Source of the DNA: Ptychodera flava
Lineage: Eukaryota; Hemichordata; Enteropneusta; Ptychoderidae
Reading direction: 5' to 3'
NCBI RefSeq assembly: GCF_041260155.1
Contig: NC_091943.1
Coordinates: 14,856,283 to 14,920,282 of the forward strand
Length of the DNA: 64,000 nt
Part shown: positions 56,992 to 64,000 of the stretch, one piece after another
Position numbering within the stretch: position 1 is the stretch's first letter
Layout: every line of letters begins with the position of its first letter
The notes under the pieces: generated by a model
What the model saw: the letters and a program-made list of their open reading frames with translations, nothing else
Told to the model about the DNA's origin: nothing
Databases searched by the model: none
Program-made: the position numbers and the translations under genes

Positions 56992-57037
56992 ATGAGCCTG
57001 TCAAAATTATTTGGACGTATGAAACGATCGCAGAGAG
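56992..57037 (+). CDS. Candidate short first coding exon, unassigned
   Basis: ATG at 56992 reads MSLSKLFGRMKRSQR and meets a good donor AGAG|GTAGGA after 57037. A hydrophobic-basic start of this kind resembles N termini of ESCRT-III (CHMP) proteins, but 15 residues cannot establish this. It could equally be chance inside the first GNL1 intron. Confidence 0.25.
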
Positions 57038-57039
57038 GT

Positions 57040-59390
57040 AGGATGTTATTACAGACTTTTTCTGAAAATATAGTTTCATTGACGCTTCAGTGAGTGAACT
57101 GGGAAAAGAAGTATGTCGTCTGAATAGTTCATAACGTGCCATTATGATACGTCTGTGCACGGGACATCCATGGTCCGTGTACTGTCATTTGACTGTATTA
57201 TGACAGCCCTATACTGCTACACTAGTTTGCCAATTAAGCATCACATTCTGCACAGACGTCAATCTGGCACTGAAATATTTCTCGACTTGGTGTACTGTGC
57301 TTGAGTTGATATCACTGGTTTATGCTACTGAAGTTGACACAGAGAAAGCCATCTATTCCTGCAATGTTCGTAGGAAATTAATTGGGAATGAATCAAGGGA
57401 TGACAGAAATATATCTCTAATTTATGCAAACATGATTTCCAATGAATTAACTTCAGTACGTGTCTCACTCATGCATGCAAGATACACACTTGATTGTTAG
57501 TGTAAAATGTAAAAAAGAAGCCGATTGCAGTAATGTTGTGTCACTGTGTTATTCTACATTGCTAAAATGAGAAAGATAGCAAATACCAGACATACCAGAA
57601 CTTACTGTCATAATTAGAAAGCTATATTGAGGTACACTGCTGTTATATCTGTGACAAAGTCAGGTTCTCCTTTGAAGTGTGGTGAAGCGTCATCAGCTGG
57701 ATCATTTACATTTCCTCCACAGAGATCTCTCAGATTTTTACAGTATTGCTCCTATTCAGAATATGAACTCTCTGGCATTGTAAGGTACACAGTATCAGTC
57801 ACATTTTATGAGTGTTCCCCTGTTGATAACTCATCTACACGACCAAGACGTGATCACAAAATAAGTGATTTCTCACTAATTGTTATTACATTACTGTGAG
57901 TAATCCTTACTTAGATCTGGCCATGTCTGCTGAAAGGGTGAGGTTTGCAGCAAGAGTACTCTTGAGTAACCGATCCATCAGATAAGAATTTCAAGGGCAA
58001 GGAAGGCCTTTGAAGGTGAAAAAATACTTAAAACGCACAGTTCATACAGTTTCATAGCCCAGGGCATGAATGTTGGCCTCAGCAAGAGGATATACAGGTA
58101 TGATGTGATATGACTGAAAGCAAAAATTGGACTCATAGTATTGTGCATATATGTATAAACCAAAGTGTTGCCAGACCAATCTCCCATCCTGTGGCTACCT
58201 TAGTGTTGTAAAAAAAAACACCAACATGTAACAGCTTACAGATAAGTTTTGTGAGATTTATTGGTCAGCATTTTGTCTTCTGTGTTCAAATTTGTGAAAA
58301 CAAATTTAAACAGCCCCTTGATTCATCCATATTCAAGTACATCATACAAACTTCATCAGAGGGATCTATGGGACAAGGATTTGGACAAGATACTTGTTTT
58401 CAGCTGTCAAAACTTCAATGGCAAAAAAGACCTTGAAGTATACAATCTCCAAAGAAGGACTCGTAATGGCCTTTTAAAAAGCTCCATTTATAGCTATATC
58501 ATTTTATGCTTGCTCTTAGTTTTGTACTTTCTGTAAAATTAACTTTCCTATACTGGTTTAAGAGTATTGAGTAAATGCTAGCCTTCAACTGATCAGCACA
58601 GCCTTATAATATTTGTATTTGTTAAATATCCAAATGCCCAGCTATTACTGACAAACTGATATCATTTGTCAATAATAACATGGCATACTGTATACAATAC
58701 AGTGTGGCAGGGCGAAATGATATTACAACACAATTCAGGATGAAGAGGAAGAAGAGGAAGGTGTTTGTTTTATTGGGTAAAAATAATGAAAATATTGTAA
58801 GTAGTTAAAGCTATTGTTCCCTTCCCCACCAAATAATAGCCAAATGTACCTACACTGTACCCTGTGTTACTTTGGTGCCAAAAGATACATATATGGTAGT
58901 AAGTACATTGTAAAAGGTCGATTGGATCCATTGCACTAAAGGTCTTTTTACCGAAGGGTCATTACCCTTATCCTGCCAGTCCTTTCATTTCCCTATTTGC
59001 CAATCAGTAAAAAAGCAGTATTTGAGTCAAAATACACATGCTGCTACTTGGCTTTCTACAGTACTGGTACAAGTATGTTACAGTAGGTTAAAGTATATCC
59101 ATATTTTAAGGGATTGCTCTATCAATTTTCAAGTCTCCACTAAAATGCAATATGCAGGACATGCAATGACTCACTGGTTTTAAGCAACTTGACCTGATGG
59201 TGACATGAACCTAGTAGGATAAGGGAGACAGAAATACATGTACCAAAGTACATGGGAGATGCCTAAAATGTATTATTATACATTGTATTTATCACTAATA
59301 CTGCAGCAACAATATATGTGGAATAAGTGCATTGTTTATCAACAAAAAAAGTGGCATACTGCATGTGCAGAACAAATAATCATTTCTTTT
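57040..59390. other. No exon recognised; probable intron
   Basis: AT-rich with short frames only. I found no segment with a splice-bounded, motif-bearing frame for the GNL1 GTPase domain on the plus strand. Confidence 0.35.
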
Positions 59391-59393
59391 TAA

Positions 59394-60015
59394 GGCCAAG
59401 AAAAATAAAAAGTTTGTTTCTGATCCTTGCACAAATCAATTCAGACCTGCTGCTTCAACCTTTTTTTCTGCTCATGAGGAAATAAAAATATGCGAAGTTA
59501 GCGCATAACACAATGCTGTATAAAACAGAACTGTAAACAAAATAACTGACAGTGTTTTTGCTAAGGGCAGTAAGCACGTAAATGTTACTGGGGTTCCCCA
59601 GTCATTTTAACCGGGGTTCTCCTTGGTATATCAATGCAATCAAATAGATGGACAGCAGCAATGTTACCTGTGTTCCCAAATCATTTACCAATATGCCCCA
59701 ACCTTAGCAAAAATGCTGACTGACACTAACATTCTGTTCAGAACTGTACACATCTGTCACTGTGATATTAAGCTGACAAAAGTCTGCATTGTTGCACTAA
59801 AAGTCAAACCACAGAACTGTTGCTATAAAAAAATACTAAAGCAACACTAGTGTGCATTTATCTCTGCATGACTTTCCTATGTTGTTTTCATGTTTTTTGT
59901 GCATTCTTGTTGGTTGAAAAATTAAAAAAAAATGAGAAGAAAACGAAAAGCCGCTTCACCGCATCATTTTTGCAATGTGTCTAGGATAAGAAACAAACTT
60001 TTTATTTTTCTGGCC
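59394..60015. mobile_element. GGCC-type MITE with TAA flanks (622 bp)
   Basis: GGCCAAGAAAAATAAAAAGT followed by TTGTTTCTGATCCT opens it, and AGGATAAGAAACAAACTTTT with TATTTTTCTGGCC closes it, almost perfect inverted ends. TAA flanks both sides. Related to 5027-5243, and one terminus-like stretch is at about 17530-17560. The interior is non-coding. Confidence 0.88.
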
Positions 60016-60019
60016 TAAC

Positions 60020-60975
60020 CAAGGGATGTAAAGTTTGGGTGAAAAAATGGTAAAAATCTACAAGTTTTACCAATGATTGACAGATGTAAAGGCCTGAAGA
60101 GCTACTATCTATGCAGGGACTAGAATAACTGCTAATTGGCGACTGTTGAAAAATTTCCTCTCAAATTTTATCATTAGAAAATGAAGAGCCCTTTATTTAT
60201 TTTATCATATTGATTTGTTGCTGTCCTTACTATTATAATGTAATTTAAATTTTGATGTAATTAATCAAATTGGTGAAATTGATTGACTGGTAAACTTATC
60301 CTTTGCATTTCATTAATGTTTCACGAATTTTTCATATTACTAAAATTGACATCTCTGTGTTTACATACATGTACTGTATTGGCTGTAAATCTTTAGCTTT
60401 TTTCTCAGCTTAAGTAAGTTAGGTTCTGGATTTGTAATTAATTAAAGCAATTGTTTGTCGTGTACATCCTCAAATACTAGGTCACAAATGCCATTGTTTA
60501 GCTGGGATTTAACAACCATCGCACACAGATCGAAATTCATCACATGAGATTATTCAATAGCCAGAGAGTAACCTTGGGGCAGAGATCACTGAAAAGGATT
60601 GGATATCAAAGAAATGACAGTATATGAGCCCAATGCTCAAATACACCTTCTTTAATACAAAATTTTTTAAACTGCTTTATTAATTTTAGTCCTCATTTGC
60701 TACCTTATCATATTTGAAATGTTTTTTCCTCAAGTATAGGATATTTATAAATTGTTGTTCATACATGTATGTGATATTTACACTGTGGATATGGCAGAAA
60801 ATGAAATTTTTTTTGAACTGTAATTTCTATGCTACAGAATGGTGTCCTTGTTAGACAGAAATAGAAGGAGGGTTGTTGTAATGTTATTGCACTTGATCGC
60901 AAAATTTAATTTTCTGTTTCCCAGATTTAAATACATAGACATATGTGCATTCAAGGTCAGCCTCCCACGGCTTCT
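60020..60975. other. Nothing recognised
   Basis: AT-rich; no supported exon, repeat or RNA gene seen. Confidence 0.3.
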
Positions 60976-60976
60976 T

Positions 60977-61069
60977 TTAACCCTTTCACCACCATGGTTT
61001 GTCCCAAATCCATTGTTTTCTATGGTAAAGTTGGACCTGTATACAGGGAACTGGGGGTGAAAGGGTTAA
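60977..61069. mobile_element. 93-bp TTAA MITE
   Basis: TTAACCCTTTCACCACCA at the left and GGGGGTGAAAGGGTTAA at the right are inverted, with TTAA at both ends. Confidence 0.75.
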
Positions 61070-61364
61070 ACAGTAAATTTTAAATTGTAGAAGCAGCATT
61101 TCTCTTGAAGCAACTGGAAGGGGCGGCTTTTTTGCTGTCCCTTTGACCCCTGTCAGAAATAAACATGGCAGCAGGATGATATAGAGATGTGTGTACATGT
61201 ATGTGCTACATGTACCCTGGTACAGTGGTGGGAATTAGGACAACAGATGATGCGTATAGGACTGATAATGGTGACGGTCAAGACGTCAAGCCATATCTGT
61301 GTGTCAATCATTACAGTCACAATCACTTACTGAGAGTTTCAATAGCAAAACATTGTTGCTTTCT

Positions 61365-61430
61365 TTGATCAAATTTGATCAGATTGGAATCAACTTTGAT
61401 CAAATTTGATTGATTGTGAGATCAATCTCT
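61365..61430. repeat. TTTGATCAAATTTGATCA palindromic repeats
   Basis: CTTTGATCAAATTTGAT occurs twice in about 40 bp, with further GATCAAT variants. Confidence 0.7.
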
Positions 61431-62333
61431 GTAAATGCTAAATGAAAAGAGAGATGACTGTACAAAAATGTTTGATTGCTGTTCACATTTCTGTCCATCG
61501 TCATGGTATCACTAACTTAACGTTCAGACATTGGAGCAGCAATGAAATTGTATTATACCAGACCTGGCTACCCTCTCAGTAGACTGTCCTATTGGAAATC
61601 TTGAACAGCTGTGCTACTGCTGTCAAGCAGTTCAAAGAAATTCTATGTTATGAGATAAATTCAACCATCTCTCTTGTAATCATTGATGATAACAACTGAT
61701 CATGCAACACATGATACATGCAATACATGTTACAAAATGAATGTATCATGTAATTGTTATTGATTAAATTGTTTTCATATTTTAAATAAAAAAGATATAA
61801 ATAATGTCAAAAATGTTTTATCAATTTTTTATGCAGTCAACCACTATGTACATTCACTGATCAGATGTAGTAACGGCAAGCTTATGCAAGTACACAATAA
61901 TATTGTGTCGCAAACAACAGTTTATTGTAATTCCATTTTCGAGTGAAATTTCAGCTACTACGGGATAATAATAGACATTTACTAAGTACATGTAGCAGTT
62001 TGACATCATAGATAACATGTTGTAGTTAGATGACAAAATTCCAAAGTGACATTTTGCTTCTCAGCTTTTTTATTAGCGCAATATCGAATACCTTGATTAC
62101 CTAAAATAGACCCCCTAGGCTAGTGATATTCTTACGCATTGACAGTCTGTTGCCATGGTTGCAATGTCAATTCGACCCACATCATTGTCTGAAACATGTA
62201 GGTACTGATTGATAGTTATGTGGGAAAGATGCCATTGAATGCAGACTGCCTACCTGATCTGAAAGCATTGAGACATACATGTACATGTACCAACCACATG
62301 TACGACTACACATACTATATATAGTATAGGACT

Positions 62334-62556
62334 TTAACCCTTTGAATGCCAAAGTAATTTTTGTTGCCTTTATAAAATGCATAACCCTGTCATGTTTTTC
62401 AGACTTTTGCTAAAATTTTGATTCAAAACTATTAGCAATGATATGTAATGTCCATTTGGTTCAAAATTATCAAAATATTGCAGACAAATTCATGAAAATT
62501 GGTAAAATGTTGCAGAAAAATTTTGGCGGGAAAAATTACAGCACTCAAAGGGTTAA
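62334..62556. mobile_element. 223-bp TTAA MITE
   Basis: TTAACCCTTTGAATGCC at the left and GCACTCAAAGGGTTAA at the right are inverted, with TTAA at both ends. The shared TTAACCCTTT start relates it to the 60977 element and suggests piggyBac-type mobilisation. Confidence 0.8.
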
Positions 62557-62559
62557 AGG

Positions 62560-64000
62560 TATAACAAGCCTATAGTAAAATAATAGGATCTGATCTGTAT
62601 GAGATTTAAAAGTTAGAAATGCTCAATATTTCATTTAAATTAATTTTATTGATTATTTTCACATTTATTGATCAGGTATCTACATTGTATGTTTAAGATC
62701 AGCAGGAAAATTCTGCAGTGACAAAGGACATGCGATTGCAGTTCTGTGGAAAAAACTGACCCAATGGATAACATTGTGATATCATTTGTGAAAAACACAG
62801 ACACTACATACATGCAATTGTACTATAAAATTCCTGTATCCTTTCTGGAAAATTAAAAGTTGAGATGAAAGAAATACAAATAAGATTCAATCTATGTTTT
62901 GCCACCAATTTTAGTGACTAATAAACTGTTCATCTTCCAGTCTGTCAGTGCATATGATCTACCATGGCATTTGTTCTCTAGCGTACTTTGGTCCATGTAG
63001 GCTTTTTGGAGAGGCACAGAATGGTTTGTTAAATTTTGACAAGCTCGATCAGAAGAGAGAACAGGTGTACAATATAAAATGAGACAATAACATGACAAAA
63101 TCTGATGTGCTTTGAACAGGAAGGCTGTCAGCAATATTAGTTATTTCACCCAAAAAAATTGTTGAACATAAATGGCCAGAGAAAAAAAAATCTTGTTCAT
63201 CGGATTTTTTGGACCAAGTCCCAGGAGCGGCGAGCGAAAATTTTTTTTTTTATTTTTTTTAGGCCGAAGGTAAACGCGGTTCTCTGGCATTTTTGCACAC
63301 ATGCAGACAAGGCAAGATAATTGTTTCCCTTTTTACCAGAAATATCTCAGACAAGAAACACTGATACTGGTAACTGAATTCAATACTATATTTCCCAACA
63401 ATAATATAGGCCATTACATTCACAGTTAGTGTTTGCACAACATATTCTGAGCATTTCAAAATTTCTCAGAATAAAACTGAAATGTACAGCAAATCACTGA
63501 AATTCAACAATTCAGTATTGTCCTTTAATATTGTCCTGGTAGGACCTAGCATCTGAGTTTTTTCATTTTACTTTGGCCCCATGTTTGGCCTCTTTTGTCT
63601 ACATTAGGGTCATACTTTCACAACCAAGAAGAATTTTTGGTCAAAAACCTCTGTGTAGATTTCAAGTGTTTTACCTACTATATATACACATTTTACACAA
63701 TGGTCTAACAACACTGTACTGTGATCGGAGTGAAGTTATATAGTCATCATTCAGATCGTACTTTAACATCGACGCAACCATGTGTTTTGTCATTGCCGTA
63801 AATTTTTATACTTTCGATGCAATTTTCATTCAATCAGATGCACCGTCCATCTATATCTGCTGTCACGATCTTGTTGAACAAATCGCCGAACGTAATGTCA
63901 GGACAAACACTGAATAGCGTCTCTGGAACTAACTGTTGGCCATCACGTTGAATGTTGGCGATCAAATTAATACTCATGATGTGACATGTACTTAACCTTT
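62560..64000. other. Nothing recognised to the right edge
   Basis: AT-rich sequence with short motif-less frames and one (T)n/(A)n-rich patch near 63180-63262. Confidence 0.3.

Overview
The window looks like genomic DNA of an invertebrate deuterostome. The genes have spliced exons with GT..AG introns and metazoan families, interstitial TTAGGG-type repeats occur, and the non-coding DNA is AT-rich and packed with hairpin MITEs. A hemichordate, amphioxus or echinoderm would all fit. Hemichordate is a guess from overall style, not a demonstrated assignment. There are no prokaryotic features.

Coding content is sparse. (1) At 380-554 (minus) lies the first coding exon of a class I SAM-dependent methyltransferase; the rest of the gene runs off the left edge. 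(2) Two tandem paralogues of a PLP-dependent class I/II aminotransferase lie on the minus strand: copy A (22967-37217) and copy B (42872-53821). Nine exons could be assembled by hand for each. Exons 2-9 have identical lengths (110, 155, 162, 274, 115, 72, 104, 124 nt) and phases, and both copies are open from start to stop with PLP lysine and substrate arginine present. They differ at the N terminus: B carries a mitochondrial-presequence-like extension that A lacks as read here. (3) At 56300-56387 (plus) is the first coding exon of GNL1, with a ZNF143/Staf-like promoter motif about 180 bp upstream. A second short candidate first exon (56992-57037, plus) is unassigned.

The rest is mobile and repeated DNA. 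Bases 1000-22400 are a repeat island: a three-copy 400-bp tandem, several hairpins, a decayed non-LTR retrotransposon interrupted by a MITE, a tRNA-derived SINE, and two adjacent foldback-like elements of about 5.1 and 5.3 kb. The first (7064-12202) consists of inverted arrays of a 185-bp unit. The second (12855-18182) has terminal inverted repeats built from 40-bp tandem units and is flanked by a perfect 7-bp duplication (ATTGGCT); its interior holds clusters of a palindrome and of a TACGTTATCGG motif. An island at 20162-22405 contains a tandem array split by a TTAA-flanked element, next to a near-perfect 334-bp palindrome.

The introns of the aminotransferases host Harbinger-like elements with 3-bp TAA/TTA duplications. 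One insertion in intron 1 of copy B has a recognisable empty site in intron 1 of copy A, so it arrived after the gene duplication. Bases 57040-64000 hold no exon I can recognise, only a few MITEs; this is probably intron of GNL1 or of the neighbouring gene.

All coordinates were read by eye. Splice sites were chosen by consensus, phase and agreement between the two paralogues. No database search was possible.
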